Source of the DNA: Chelatococcus caeni | Lineage (GTDB): Bacteria > Pseudomonadota > Alphaproteobacteria > Rhizobiales > Beijerinckiaceae | Assembly (NCBI RefSeq): GCF_014196925.1 | Contig: NZ_JACIEN010000003.1 | Coordinates: 558,001-622,000, forward strand | Direction of reading: 5' to 3' | DNA: 64,000 bases | Shown here: positions 45,240 through 55,131 of the stretch, piece by piece | How the letters are laid out: each line of letters begins with the position of its first letter | Position numbering within the stretch: the stretch's first letter is position 1 | The notes under the pieces: model-generated | Seen by the model: only the letters and a program-made list of their open reading frames with translations | Told to the model about the DNA's origin: nothing | Databases searched by the model: none | Translations under genes and position numbers: made by a program

Positions 45240-47561
45240 CTACACCATCCACTGCTCCAGCCCGAGATAGCCGGCGTCTTCCCACAGGAGGCCGACATCG
45301 GGTCGGTAGAGGCTCCCCGTCATGAGGACGGCGAACTGGTCGCCACGCTGCTCCGCTGCACGAAAAACGACGTGGCCGTTTGCGAGAAGGAGCGCACGAG
45401 CCTTCGGCGGCACCTGCACGATGTAGGGCTGCAGCTCCCGCGCCAGCGCGCCGGAGGGGATGGCCGCGCTGCCGAGCCTCTCCACGATCGACCACGCCTC
45501 TGGCGTAGTCGCCACGATCACCGGCTCCATGCCGCTCTCGATCATGCGGAATTTCTCGGCCACGCAGCGATAGGCGAAATCCGTCTCGATGCCCTCGTTG
45601 CCCCGACCCATGCGGAAGTCCGAGAGGATCGCCTTTTTGTCGACGCCCTCCGGCCCGACGCGCCAGTAGACCTCGCCGAAGAAATCCTCCATGGCCTGTG
45701 GCGACAGGAGATCCTCGTGCTTGTCCGCCATGCGCCCGAGATCGCCGCTCAGACTCTTGATCTCGGGCGGCGGAGGATGGTCGGGCGCGGTGAAGATCGT
45801 GACGATGCTCTCGTCCACCGGCCGCCGCCCCTCGCGGTTGCACCGGCCGGCCGCCTGCGCCACGTTGTCCAGGCCCGCCTCGGCCCGCCAGACCCTTGGA
45901 AAATCGAGGTCGACCCCCGCCTCCACCAAGGATGTCGCGATGACGCGGCAAGGATGCCCGTCCTTCAGCCGCTGCCGGACATCGGCGAGAATGGCGCGCC
46001 GGTCGGCGGCGTGCTGCCGGGTCGACAGATGCACCAGCCCGTCGAGCCCGGCCTCCTGCCCGGCCTGATAGAGCGCGAGCGCGTGCTTGCGGCTGTTGAC
46101 GACGACGAGGCCCTGGCTCTGGTCCATGAGGGCGGCGACGAGCGCCGCATCGTCCATCTCACCGGCGAAGCGAAGCGTCACGCGCCGAAGCTTGCGGGCC
46201 AGGTCCTGCGGCTCGGGCGCCAGTTCCCGGCCGGCGAGCGGCAGGCCGACGGGATGGCCGGCCGGGAAATTGCCGGCATCGAGCGCCGGCTGCGTCGCCG
46301 TGCACAGCACGATGCTGCAGCCGTAGTTCGTGGCCAGTTCCCGCAGCGCCGCCACGGCGGGCGCCAGCAACGGGCGCGGCAAGGTCTGCGCCTCGTCGAG
46401 GATGATGATGCTGCCGGCGATGTTGTGCAGCTTGCGGCAGCGTCCCGGGCGAGCGGCAAAAAGACTCTCGAACAGCTGCACATTCGTGGTGACGACGACG
46501 GGGGCGGCCCAGTCCTCCATGGCGAGCCTCAGCTTGTTCCGGCTCGCCGCTTCGCTGTCCGCCGCAGCGGCGGGAGCCCGCTCCGCCCGCGCCTCGTCGA
46601 TGGCCGAATGGTGCTCGAGAACCACCTCCCCGCCCAGGAGTTCCCGGAAGATGGCCGCCGTCTGGTCGATGATGGAGGTGAAGGGAATGGCGTAGATGAT
46701 GCGGCGATGCCCGTGGATCCGGGCGTGATCGAGGGCGAAGCCGAGGGAGGCGAGCGTCTTGCCGCCCCCCGTCGGGACGGTGAGCGTGAACAGGCCGGGC
46801 GCCTCGCCGGCGCGGCTCAGCACGTGGTCGAGCACGGCGCTGCGCACGCTGTTCACCATCGTGTCGCGGCTGCCGAGCGCCTCCATCCGCCGCGCGTAGC
46901 GGGCCAGCAGCTCCGGCAGGATGGTCTGGAGCGCCGGCCACGCGCGGTCGACCTGTCGTCCCTCGACGCGACAGTAGAAACCCTCCGTATCCTTGAAATC
47001 GGCATCGACGAGGCAGGAGAAGAGCATGCGGCCGAGGAAGGCGAACTGGAAGGCGAGCCGCGCCCGGACGGCATCCGCCTCCGCCGGCGCCGCCCCGCGC
47101 GCCGGCGGAGGCTCCCAGCGAAAGGCCGGCACGAGGCCGCTCGCATCGGGAGCGATCTCCGCGCGCCAGACAGGATCGAGGGACGCATCGGAGAAGCCCT
47201 TCAGCCGTTCGCTCAAGGTGGCGAGGCTTTCCCCCTGCTTGTCGGGCAGGCCGGCATGGTGACCGGCGATGACATAGGCAATGAGTTCGCCGATCAGCCG
47301 GTCGTCGCCTTTGGCGAGTGCCAGGACGAGGGCGGCCCCCGCCGTCGAGTGGTCGACCGGCACCTTGCTGCCGTCGAGCCGGGCCGCAAAGCCGGGCGTG
47401 TATTTGCCGAGATCATGCAGAAGCGCGGCGAGCCGTGCCGCCTTGCCCGCCTTGAAAGCCGCACCATAGGCGGCTGCGCGGACGGCCGTGTCTTCGAGAT
47501 GCTCACGCAGCGGCTGCCAGTTGCCGCGATGCCCGTCTTCCGTCGAATGCGCATAGTACAT
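45240..47561 (-). CDS. cas3: CRISPR-associated helicase/nuclease Cas3 (HD-helicase, type I-C)
   Basis: A 773-residue target-degrading enzyme recruited by Cascade. The HD nuclease domain shows H49-D50 (ALLHDLGKYTPGF), D70-H71 (VDHSTAG), H101-H102 and D186-x-D188. The helicase domain has Walker A PTGGGKT (263-269), DEAQ (389-392), CTATQP, and late motifs SLVEAGVDLDFP and QAAGRCNREG. All catalytic motifs look intact. ATG 47561 follows GGGAGGGG; the much longer open frame upstream runs through the tRNA gene and is not real. It is first in the cas operon. Confidence 0.96.
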   Translation of the reverse strand: MYYAHSTEDGHRGNWQPLREHLEDTAVRAAAYGAAFKAGKAARLAALLHDLGKYTPGFAARLDGSKVPVDHSTAGAALVLALAKGDDRLIGELIAYVIAGHHAGLPDKQGESLATLSERLKGFSDASLDPVWRAEIAPDASGLVPAFRWEPPPARGAAPAEADAVRARLAFQFAFLGRMLFSCLVDADFKDTEGFYCRVEGRQVDRAWPALQTILPELLARYARRMEALGSRDTMVNSVRSAVLDHVLSRAGEAPGLFTLTVPTGGGKTLASLGFALDHARIHGHRRIIYAIPFTSIIDQTAAIFRELLGGEVVLEHHSAIDEARAERAPAAAADSEAASRNKLRLAMEDWAAPVVVTTNVQLFESLFAARPGRCRKLHNIAGSIIILDEAQTLPRPLLAPAVAALRELATNYGCSIVLCTATQPALDAGNFPAGHPVGLPLAGRELAPEPQDLARKLRRVTLRFAGEMDDAALVAALMDQSQGLVVVNSRKHALALYQAGQEAGLDGLVHLSTRQHAADRRAILADVRQRLKDGHPCRVIATSLVEAGVDLDFPRVWRAEAGLDNVAQAAGRCNREGRRPVDESIVTIFTAPDHPPPPEIKSLSGDLGRMADKHEDLLSPQAMEDFFGEVYWRVGPEGVDKKAILSDFRMGRGNEGIETDFAYRCVAEKFRMIESGMEPVIVATTPEAWSIVERLGSAAIPSGALARELQPYIVQVPPKARALLLANGHVVFRAAEQRGDQFAVLMTGSLYRPDVGLLWEDAGYLGLEQWMV

Positions 47562-47777
47562 CCGCCCCTCCCAGCCGCGATGGCCTTGCGGATCTACCCT
47601 GCACAGATTCGGATGACAGCCGTAGCTCCGCAGGCATGCGGCCGGCGCTCGCGGCAGGCGAATGAGACGTTTCGGGCAGACGACATCGACGTCCCGGCGC
47701 CGCGAGGAACGTCGCGGCCGGCCGCTGGACCAACCCGATTGGCAAAAAGCCTGCAAGTGTCTGGAAGTAAACGAGAA

Positions 47778-47853
47778 TGGCGCTCCCAAGGGGACTCGAA
47801 CCCCTGTTTTCGCCGTGAGAGGGCGACGTCCTAGACCGCTAGACGATGGGAGC
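47778..47853 (-). tRNA. tRNA-Glu (anticodon CTC)
   Basis: 76 nt including an encoded CCA end (47778-47780). The acceptor arm pairs GCTCCCA with TGGGAGC. The anticodon loop reads CTCTCAC with CTC as anticodon, and the T arm carries GGTTCGAGTCC. The sequence is close to E. coli tRNA-Glu. It lies about 216 bp upstream of cas3 on the same strand, with a consensus-like promoter 18 bp before its 5' end. Confidence 0.97.
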
Positions 47854-47871
47854 GTCTCGCGTGAGGCCGCT

Positions 47872-47900
47872 TCTATATAAGTGCTTTGCCCCCTGTTCAA
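47872..47900 (-). promoter_or_regulatory. Promoter of tRNA-Glu
   Basis: On the minus strand, TTGAAC (47895-47900) and TATAGA (47872-47877) are separated by 17 bp, close to the sigma-70 consensus. Transcription would begin near 47865, about a dozen bases before the mature tRNA. It may also supply a low level of read-through into cas3. Confidence 0.65.
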
Positions 47901-48008
47901 GCCCTCTCGTGGCACTTTGTGTCGAAAACCGCAGCTCTCCACAGGCGCGGGACGACCGCAGGGCGGGGGAAGGCTTGACTGCCCCGCCGTGACGGGCGAC
48001 GAGCGCTC

Positions 48009-49028
48009 ATGAGCGACAAGATGGCGGATGCCGGCGAAACCATCCATTTGACCGCCGAGGCGCAGGATGCCGGCGTGCGGCTCGACCGCGCGCTCGCCCT
48101 CAGGCTTCCGGACCTGTCGCGCAGCCGCATCCAGCAGCTCATCAAGGACGGCCACGTCACGGTCGGAGGGACGGCCGAGACGAATGCGTCGCGCAAGCTC
48201 GCCGCCGGCCTTCCTGTCGCCGTCACCGTGCCTCCCGCGGCGGCACCGGAACCGTCCGGCGAGGATATCCCCCTCACCGTCCTCTACGAGGACGACGCGC
48301 TCATCGTCATCGACAAGCCGGCGGGTCTTGTCGTGCACCCGGCCCCCGGCAACGAGACGGGTACCCTCGTCAACGCCCTTATCGCCCATTGCGGCGCGAG
48401 CCTCTCGGGCATCGGCGGCGTCCGGCGGCCCGGCATCGTGCACCGCCTCGACAAGGACACGTCCGGCGTCATGGTGGTGGCGAAGACCGACGAGGCGCAC
48501 AAGGGGCTGAGCGCCCAGTTCGCCGACCACGGCCGCACCGGGCCGCTTCACCGGGCCTATGTGGCGGTGGTCTGGGGCGTGCCGCAGCCGCTGGCCGGCA
48601 CCATCAATGCGCCGATCGACCGCGCCCCGCACAATCGCGAGAAGATGGCCGTCGTCCGCGCCGGCCATGGACGCGAGGCGATCACGCACTATATGGTGGA
48701 AGAGCGTTTCGCCGCCGGGAATGCGGCGGATGTGGCAAGCCTCGTGCGCTGCCGGCTTGAAACGGGGCGCACGCACCAGATCAGGGTGCATCTTGCCCAT
48801 CGCGGCCATCCGCTTCTCGGCGACGAAACCTACGGCAGCGGCTTTCGGACGAAGTCCGCCCTCCTTGGCGATGAGGCGCGACTGGCGTTGAGCGTGCTTT
48901 CCCGCCAGGCGCTGCACGCCGCCGAGCTGGGCTTCGCCCATCCCGTGACGGGCGAGGAACTGAGCTTCGAAAGTTCGCTGCCGGCAGACCTGCAGGGGCT
49001 CGTCGCCGCGCTGCGCGCAAACACATAG
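48009..49028 (+). CDS. rluD: RluA/RluD family rRNA pseudouridine synthase
   Basis: A 339-residue enzyme that isomerises uridines in 23S rRNA; RluD modifies helix 69. An N-terminal S4 RNA-binding domain (VRLDRALALRLPDLSRSRIQ, about 23-42) precedes the catalytic domain. The active-site motif is HRLDKDTSG (145-153) with the catalytic Asp148, followed by LHRAYVAVVWG and GRTHQIRVHLAH. Length and domain order fit RluD. It is a single gene reading toward rpoH; the start at 48009 is supported by the conserved N-terminus. Confidence 0.92.
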   Translation: MSDKMADAGETIHLTAEAQDAGVRLDRALALRLPDLSRSRIQQLIKDGHVTVGGTAETNASRKLAAGLPVAVTVPPAAAPEPSGEDIPLTVLYEDDALIVIDKPAGLVVHPAPGNETGTLVNALIAHCGASLSGIGGVRRPGIVHRLDKDTSGVMVVAKTDEAHKGLSAQFADHGRTGPLHRAYVAVVWGVPQPLAGTINAPIDRAPHNREKMAVVRAGHGREAITHYMVEERFAAGNAADVASLVRCRLETGRTHQIRVHLAHRGHPLLGDETYGSGFRTKSALLGDEARLALSVLSRQALHAAELGFAHPVTGEELSFESSLPADLQGLVAALRANT

Positions 49029-49050
49029 TGCGCGGGCGCGGTGTTCGCCG

Positions 49051-49066
49051 TGTGCGCTAGCGCACA
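49051..49066. promoter_or_regulatory. 16-bp palindrome TGTGCGCTAGCGCACA between rluD and rpoH
   Basis: A perfect 16-bp palindrome centred on CTAG lies 23 bp after the rluD stop and about 150 bp before the rpoH start. It could fold as a hairpin ending rluD, but no T-run follows. It could also be an operator for rpoH transcription. Confidence 0.4.
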
Positions 49067-49218
49067 TGCCGGAAGAACCCAACGACCGAAACTGCGGTTC
49101 TGAGACAGTCGGACGCCCTCTTCCGGACAAGGTGTTCCCGGATGTAGGGTGTTCAAGACGGCTGGCCAGGGGGCGGCCGTCGCACGGCCTGCCGTCAGGG
49201 GGCCGAAAGGAGGTGAAA

Positions 49219-50124
49219 ATGGCTACCAGCGCGCTTCCCACGCTCGCCAGCGAAGGCGGGCTCTCGCGCTATCTCGAAGAGATCCGCCGTTTCCCGATGC
49301 TGAAGCCCGATGAGGAATTCATGCTCGCGAAGCAGTGGCGGGAGCATGGCGACCGCGATGCGGCGCACAAGCTCGTGACGTCGCACCTGCGGCTCGTCGC
49401 GAAGATCGCGATGGGCTACCGCGGCTACGGCCTGCCCATCGCCGAGGTGGTGTCCGAGGGCAACGTCGGCCTCATGCAGGCCGTCAAGCGCTTCGAGCCC
49501 GACAAGGGCTTTCGTCTCGCGACCTACGCCATGTGGTGGATCAAGGCCGCGATTCAAGAGTACATCCTGCGTTCGTGGTCGCTCGTGAAGATGGGCACGA
49601 CCGCGAGCCAGAAGAAGCTGTTCTTCAACCTGCGCAAGGCCAAGGGCCGCATCTCCGCCTATGAGGAGGGCGACCTGCGGCCGGAGCAGGTCAAGGCCAT
49701 CGCCAAGCGCCTCGGCGTGCCCGAGCAGGACGTGGTCGAGATGAACCGCCGCCTCGGCGGCGACACCTCGCTCAACGCTCCCCTGCGTCAGGACGGCGAC
49801 GGCGAATGGCAGGACTGGCTGGTCGACGACAGCGACGACCAGGAAACGAACCTCGTGGCGGAGGAGGAGGGCCGCAACCGGCTCGTCGCCCTGCGCCAGG
49901 CGCTCGGCGTGCTCAACGAGCGCGAGCGCCGCATCTTCGAGGCGCGTCGCCTGCGCGACGACCCGATCACGCTCGAGGATCTCTCCAGCGAGTTCGGCGT
50001 CTCCCGCGAGCGCGTGCGCCAGATCGAGGTTCGCGCCTTCGAGAAGGTGCAGGAGGCCGTCAAGCAGGGTCTCGCCCGCATCGAGGCGCCGAAGGGCGAC
50101 GGCCAGGCGCTGAGCCCGGCCTGA
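49219..50124 (+). CDS. rpoH: RNA polymerase heat-shock sigma factor RpoH (sigma-32)
   Basis: A 301-residue sigma-32 that directs heat-shock transcription. Region 2 is visible in LVTSHLRLVAKIAMGYRGYG and FRLATYAMWWIKAAIQEYIL. The RpoH-specific box QKKLFFNLR spans 131-139. Region 4 ends VSRERVRQIEVRAFEKVQEA, binding the -35 element. ATG 49219 is certain: a perfect AAGGAGGTGA lies just upstream. Many alphaproteobacteria have more than one rpoH; only this copy is in the window. It ends at a strong terminator. Confidence 0.96.
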   Translation: MATSALPTLASEGGLSRYLEEIRRFPMLKPDEEFMLAKQWREHGDRDAAHKLVTSHLRLVAKIAMGYRGYGLPIAEVVSEGNVGLMQAVKRFEPDKGFRLATYAMWWIKAAIQEYILRSWSLVKMGTTASQKKLFFNLRKAKGRISAYEEGDLRPEQVKAIAKRLGVPEQDVVEMNRRLGGDTSLNAPLRQDGDGEWQDWLVDDSDDQETNLVAEEEGRNRLVALRQALGVLNERERRIFEARRLRDDPITLEDLSSEFGVSRERVRQIEVRAFEKVQEAVKQGLARIEAPKGDGQALSPA

Positions 50125-50153
50125 CGTCCCGGCAGAACGGCATTTGAAGAGCA

Positions 50154-50180
50154 ACGGCGGCCGAAGGGCCGCCGTTTTGT
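50154..50180 (+). terminator. Intrinsic terminator of rpoH
   Basis: ACGGCGGCC pairs with GGCCGCCGT around GAAG, followed by TTTTGTT. It lies 30 bp after the rpoH stop codon. Confidence 0.9.
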
Positions 50181-50247
50181 TGTGCGGGCGCCCCCGCCCG
50201 ATGGGAGTCGCGGGAATTGCGCCACCGGCGCTCCCCGCGAACGCTTG

Positions 50248-51498
50248 CTATTGCTGGCCGGCCCAGGCCCGCAGGGCCGCCTCGAGCGCCTGCTCGCCCG
50301 ACAGCCCCTTTTCGAAGGCGAGCACCGCGCGCCGGCCGGAGGCATAGCGCAGCGGAATGTCCATCCACGACCGCGACCGAAGCAGCTCGGTGTTGCGCTC
50401 CACGTCGCTCGCGAGGTTGGACAGCCCGACCAGGAAGAAGTTCGGCGTCACCGGCACCGGCAGCCCGGCGAGCGGCGTTCCGCGCGCGCCTTCGTCCGTC
50501 TTGAGCTGCGGCACGCCCACCTCGCGCACCGCCCGATCGGGATCCGTCTCCTCGAAGGTCATCTCCACCGTGTGGGATGCCGGCAGCGTCGCGTCGGTGT
50601 TGCGGCGGAACGTCAGATGCAGCGTGAATCCGGCCTCCGGTACGGAGACCTCGGCCCGCACCACCGTCTCGAGCGGCTGCCCCTCGCCCGCGTTGACGGT
50701 GTCGAGGCGCCAGACCGCACGGCCGCCGGTGGCGCGCGGCGCCTGGTTGGCGTCGCCGGTCTCCTCGTAGAGGATGGCCCGCTGCGAGACCGCAACCGCG
50801 CTGCCGGGCGGCGTCGCCTGCTGCTGCGGCTGCGCCGGCGGGGTCTGCTCGGGCGGGGGACCCCCGATGCGGTCGTTGAACTTCGTCTCGCCTTCGCGCG
50901 CCGGCTCATCGGGCTCCGTCTGTGCCTGGTCCGGCGCCGGTGCGGGCTTCTCCTGCTGCAGCCACAGGGCCGTGCCGGCGATGGCACCGATGGCAAGGGC
51001 GAGGACACCGGCGACGATCAGCGTGCGGCGACGCTCGCCGCCGTCGCGGCCGCTGCGCGTCGGGGACAGGCGCGGGCGCGCCGGGCGCTCGTCCTCGGCC
51101 CTGGGCGCGGCCCCGTGATCGCCGGGCATGTCGGGCGGCTCGGCCGGCTGGTAGTCGCCGGGCCCATAGCGGGCAACCTCGCCGGCATAGGGGCTCGCAC
51201 CGGCATAAGGGTCCTGATCATCATCGTAGCCGGCGCCCGTCCCCGCCGCCTGGTCGAAGCGCGGCTCCAGGGGATCCTCATAGACAGGCGGCGCATATTC
51301 GTTCTCGATCCGCGCGATGACGTCGTCGAGGGCGATCTGCTCGCGCTCGATATCGGCTTCCGACAACGGCGGGTCGACCGCCCGCAACTGCTGCAGCAGC
51401 ACGACGCGCGCCCGATCGTAGATCGCGCGCCGCGTCTCGGGGGTGTTGTCCGGCAGGCCGGCCACGGCCCGCGAGAGCAAAGGATAATAGTCCGCCAT
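50248..51498 (-). CDS. Single-pass membrane protein of unknown function
   Basis: A 416-residue protein. Residues 1-65 form a predicted helical cytoplasmic segment (YPLLSRAVAGLPDNTPETRR, then RARVVLLQQLRAVDPP). A low-complexity acidic and Pro-rich stretch follows (about 65-160), then one membrane helix (TLIVAGVLALAIGAIAGTAL, about 163-182). A Pro/Gln-rich linker leads to a predicted periplasmic domain (about 235-416) with a conserved-looking PNFFLVGLSNLASDVERNTE. No family was recognised. It lies between rpoH (convergent) and purA (same strand, 34 bp upstream). Confidence 0.8.
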   Translation of the reverse strand: MADYYPLLSRAVAGLPDNTPETRRAIYDRARVVLLQQLRAVDPPLSEADIEREQIALDDVIARIENEYAPPVYEDPLEPRFDQAAGTGAGYDDDQDPYAGASPYAGEVARYGPGDYQPAEPPDMPGDHGAAPRAEDERPARPRLSPTRSGRDGGERRRTLIVAGVLALAIGAIAGTALWLQQEKPAPAPDQAQTEPDEPAREGETKFNDRIGGPPPEQTPPAQPQQQATPPGSAVAVSQRAILYEETGDANQAPRATGGRAVWRLDTVNAGEGQPLETVVRAEVSVPEAGFTLHLTFRRNTDATLPASHTVEMTFEETDPDRAVREVGVPQLKTDEGARGTPLAGLPVPVTPNFFLVGLSNLASDVERNTELLRSRSWMDIPLRYASGRRAVLAFEKGLSGEQALEAALRAWAGQQ

Positions 51499-51531
51499 CG
51501 GCTCCCGAATGTCCCGAAAACGTGGGGCCCG

Positions 51532-52824
<1,293 letters not shown>

Positions 52825-52864
52825 TTACGTCCAGCCTCCGGCTGTTTCCGGCCATCAACATGAT

Positions 52865-52898
52865 AAACCCCGGCGCAAGCTCACCTTGGCCGGGGTTT
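52865..52898 (-). terminator. Probable terminator of the glutamine amidotransferase gene
   Basis: AAACCCCGGC (52865-52874) pairs with GCCGGGGTTT (52889-52898). On the minus strand the stem runs into TTTATC. It lies about 80 nt after the stop at 52981 and 40 nt before purA. Confidence 0.65.
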
Positions 52899-52980
52899 CC
52901 TTGCACCCTCTCTTGGGCGATCGGGAGGCGAAAATCAAGCCCGGCGCATGCGCCCACTGCGATTTGGAACGGCTCCCAGA

Positions 52981-53829
52981 TCAATGCCGCATCGTGTCGC
53001 CGCCAAGGCAGCGGGCGACGAAATTGCGGATTTCGAGCGTGCGCAGCGCCTCCTCCAGCACCTGTTCGTCGAGGCCGTGCCGCCAGGCGAGGTCGCGGCG
53101 GCTGCGGTCTGCGTCGAGCGTCCTGAGGTCCTCGACATAACCGGCGACTTCGGCCGGGTCGCGGAAGAAGCCTTCGTCGGCCAGCGGCTCGGCCATGCGG
53201 GCCATGATCGCGGCGAGCTCGGTCAGCGAGAATTCCGGGTGATACTGCACGCCCCAGAAGACGCCGCGCCCGTGGCGGATCTCCGCCGCCTGCACGCCGG
53301 CCATGCCGTTGGACGCAAGCACGATGGCGTTCGCCGGCAGGCTGGCGACGACGTCGAGATGCACGCAGGGTGCATCGAAGGCCCCGGGACGCCCTGCGAG
53401 CAGCGCATGGCCCCGCCCCGCCTCGCTCGGCGTGATTCGCCGCGCAAAACCCACCTCGCGCCCGAGCGGGTTGGGGGTCACCGTGCCGCCGGCCGCGACC
53501 GCCGCCACCTGCAGCCCCCAGCACGAGCCGAAGGACGGAACGCCGCTGTCGTAGACCGCCCGCATCAGCTCGATCTGCCGCCGCACCGGCGCCTCGTCAT
53601 GGTAGACGTGCAGCGGCGAGCCCGTGAGGATCACCGCATCATAGGAGGAGAGCCCGGCGCCGGACGGCAGCTGCGCATCGGCATCGGCCGGCAATGCGAT
53701 ATCGCAGGCGGCGGCCGGAACGATGCGCTTCACGACCGCCGCATAGGCCTCACCCGGCGTCAGGCCGAAGCCCGCGCGGTGGCGCTCGCGTGCATCTTCG
53801 GGATAACCATCGACGATCAGCAACCGCAT
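52981..53829 (-). CDS. Class I glutamine amidotransferase family protein
   Basis: A 282-residue stand-alone GATase1 domain resembling the amidotransferase half of GMP synthase. The nucleophile is C103 in SFGSCWGLQVAAVAAGG; the other triad members are H197 and E199 in GVQYHPEF. A C-terminal helical tail (about 215-282) extends beyond the core. Such proteins may hydrolyse gamma-glutamyl compounds or carry out glutaminase steps; the acceptor is unknown. It is divergent from the EamA transporter. Confidence 0.88.
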   Translation of the reverse strand: MRLLIVDGYPEDARERHRAGFGLTPGEAYAAVVKRIVPAAACDIALPADADAQLPSGAGLSSYDAVILTGSPLHVYHDEAPVRRQIELMRAVYDSGVPSFGSCWGLQVAAVAAGGTVTPNPLGREVGFARRITPSEAGRGHALLAGRPGAFDAPCVHLDVVASLPANAIVLASNGMAGVQAAEIRHGRGVFWGVQYHPEFSLTELAAIMARMAEPLADEGFFRDPAEVAGYVEDLRTLDADRSRRDLAWRHGLDEQVLEEALRTLEIRNFVARCLGGDTMRH

Positions 53830-53929
53830 CCTGTGACACCTTCTGCCGCAATGCTCCCCTGCGTCTAGGCCCCTTACGGGCCGGCGGCAAGCACCCTAGT
53901 CTGCAACGCCATCTTCACGGAAGCCGCCC

Positions 53930-54850
53930 TTGACCCTGCAGCCGTTGACCGCCGCCCGCCATCGCCTCGATCACGCCTACCTGCTCCTGACGCTCACCAC
54001 GCTCATGTGGGGTGGCAATGCCGTCGCGAGCAAGCTCGCGGTCGGCCATATCACGCCGATGGTGCTGACTTCGGCGCGCTGGATCGTCGTCTGCCTCATC
54101 CTGCTGCCGCTCTACGGCCGGGCCCTGCGCGACAACTGGGGCAAGATCGCCTCCCACCGGCTCCGCGTGATCCTGATGGGTGCCTTCGGCTTCACCGGCT
54201 TCAACGCGCTCTTCTATCTCGCCGGCCACCACACGAGCGCCGTCAACATCTCGATCATGCAAGGATCGATGCCGATCCTCGTGCTCATCGGCGCGCTCGT
54301 CTTCTTCGGCGTCAGGGCCACCTGGCTGCAGATCGTCGGCGTCATCGTGACGCTCGGCGGCGTCGCCATGACGGCGACCCACGGCGACATCGCCACCATC
54401 ACGCAGCTCGCCTTCAACATCGGCGACGTGTGGATGCTGATCGCCTGCGTGTTCTACACCGGCTACACGCTGGCCCTGCGCGGCCGCCCGGACGTGCCCG
54501 GGCTCGTCTTCTTCCTGGCGCTCGCCATCGTCGCCTGCCTCACCTCCCTGCCGCTGCTGGCCTGGGAGATCAGCGCCGGCGACGCCTACTGGCCGACCTG
54601 GCAGGGCTATCTCGTCCTCGTCTTCGTCGCGCTGTTTCCGTCCCTGCTCTCGCAGATCACCTTCATGCGCGGGGTCGAGCTCATCGGGCCGAGCCGCGCG
54701 GGCGTCTTCGTCAATCTCGTGCCGGTCTTCGGCGCCCTGCTCGCCGTCCTCATCGTCGGCGAGCCCTTCGGCTGGCACCACGCGGTCGCCATGGCCATGG
54801 TGCTCGGCGGCATCTTCATCGCCGAGCGCCTGGGGCGGAAGATCGGCTAG
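53930..54850 (+). CDS. EamA/DMT-superfamily transporter
   Basis: A 306-residue inner-membrane protein with ten predicted helices in two EamA repeats, the usual size for drug/metabolite exporters. The first repeat starts YLLLTLTTLMWGGNAVASKL; the second begins DVWMLIACVFYTGYTLALRG. The N-terminal ATG/TTG choice is not certain: the frame opens near 53930 with TTG. The substrate is unknown. It is a lone gene on the plus strand. Confidence 0.86.
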   Translation: MTLQPLTAARHRLDHAYLLLTLTTLMWGGNAVASKLAVGHITPMVLTSARWIVVCLILLPLYGRALRDNWGKIASHRLRVILMGAFGFTGFNALFYLAGHHTSAVNISIMQGSMPILVLIGALVFFGVRATWLQIVGVIVTLGGVAMTATHGDIATITQLAFNIGDVWMLIACVFYTGYTLALRGRPDVPGLVFFLALAIVACLTSLPLLAWEISAGDAYWPTWQGYLVLVFVALFPSLLSQITFMRGVELIGPSRAGVFVNLVPVFGALLAVLIVGEPFGWHHAVAMAMVLGGIFIAERLGRKIG

Positions 54851-54888
54851 AGACGGAAGCGTCGGTCGCGGAACAACGGCTCCCGTCG

Positions 54889-54976
54889 TGTCATGCCCAC
54901 GCTTGTCGCGGGCATCCACGCAGCCACGGGACCATGGCCGAAGGCATGGATGGCCGGGACAAGCCCGGCCAGGACA
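54889..54976. repeat. Two-hairpin intergenic repeat, copy C (inverted)
   Basis: Reverse-oriented relative to copies A and B: GTCATGCCCACGCTTGTCGC comes first, then ATGGCCGGGACAAGCCCGGCC. It lies between the convergent EamA transporter and serA genes. Confidence 0.8.
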
Positions 54977-55081
54977 GCGGAAGCCACTGCCCCGTGCCTG
55001 GCGTTTGATTGCAGGGGATAGCAGCCTCCCGTGGGCCCTGCCGGCATCGACACCGGACGCGTGCCAATCACCCAAACGTAA

Positions 55082-55104
55082 ATGCCCGGCACGAGGCCGG
55101 GCAT
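55082..55104 (-). terminator. Hairpin downstream of serA
   Basis: ATGCCCGGC pairs perfectly with GCCGGGCAT around a 5-nt loop, followed on the minus strand by TTTACG. It begins 28 nt after the serA stop. The same stem sequence occurs in the two-hairpin repeats, so it may be a half-copy serving as terminator. Confidence 0.65.
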
Positions 55105-55131
55105 CACAAGATACATGCGAGAGAGCGAGGC

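Noticed and set aside
45372-47834. 820-codon plus-strand frame opposite cas3.
   Set aside because: Antisense frame caused by high GC; the Cas3 reading has intact catalytic motifs.
47562-49241. Extension of Cas3 to 1333 residues.
   Set aside because: Would cross tRNA-Glu and run antisense to rluD; a good ribosome site lies before ATG 47561.
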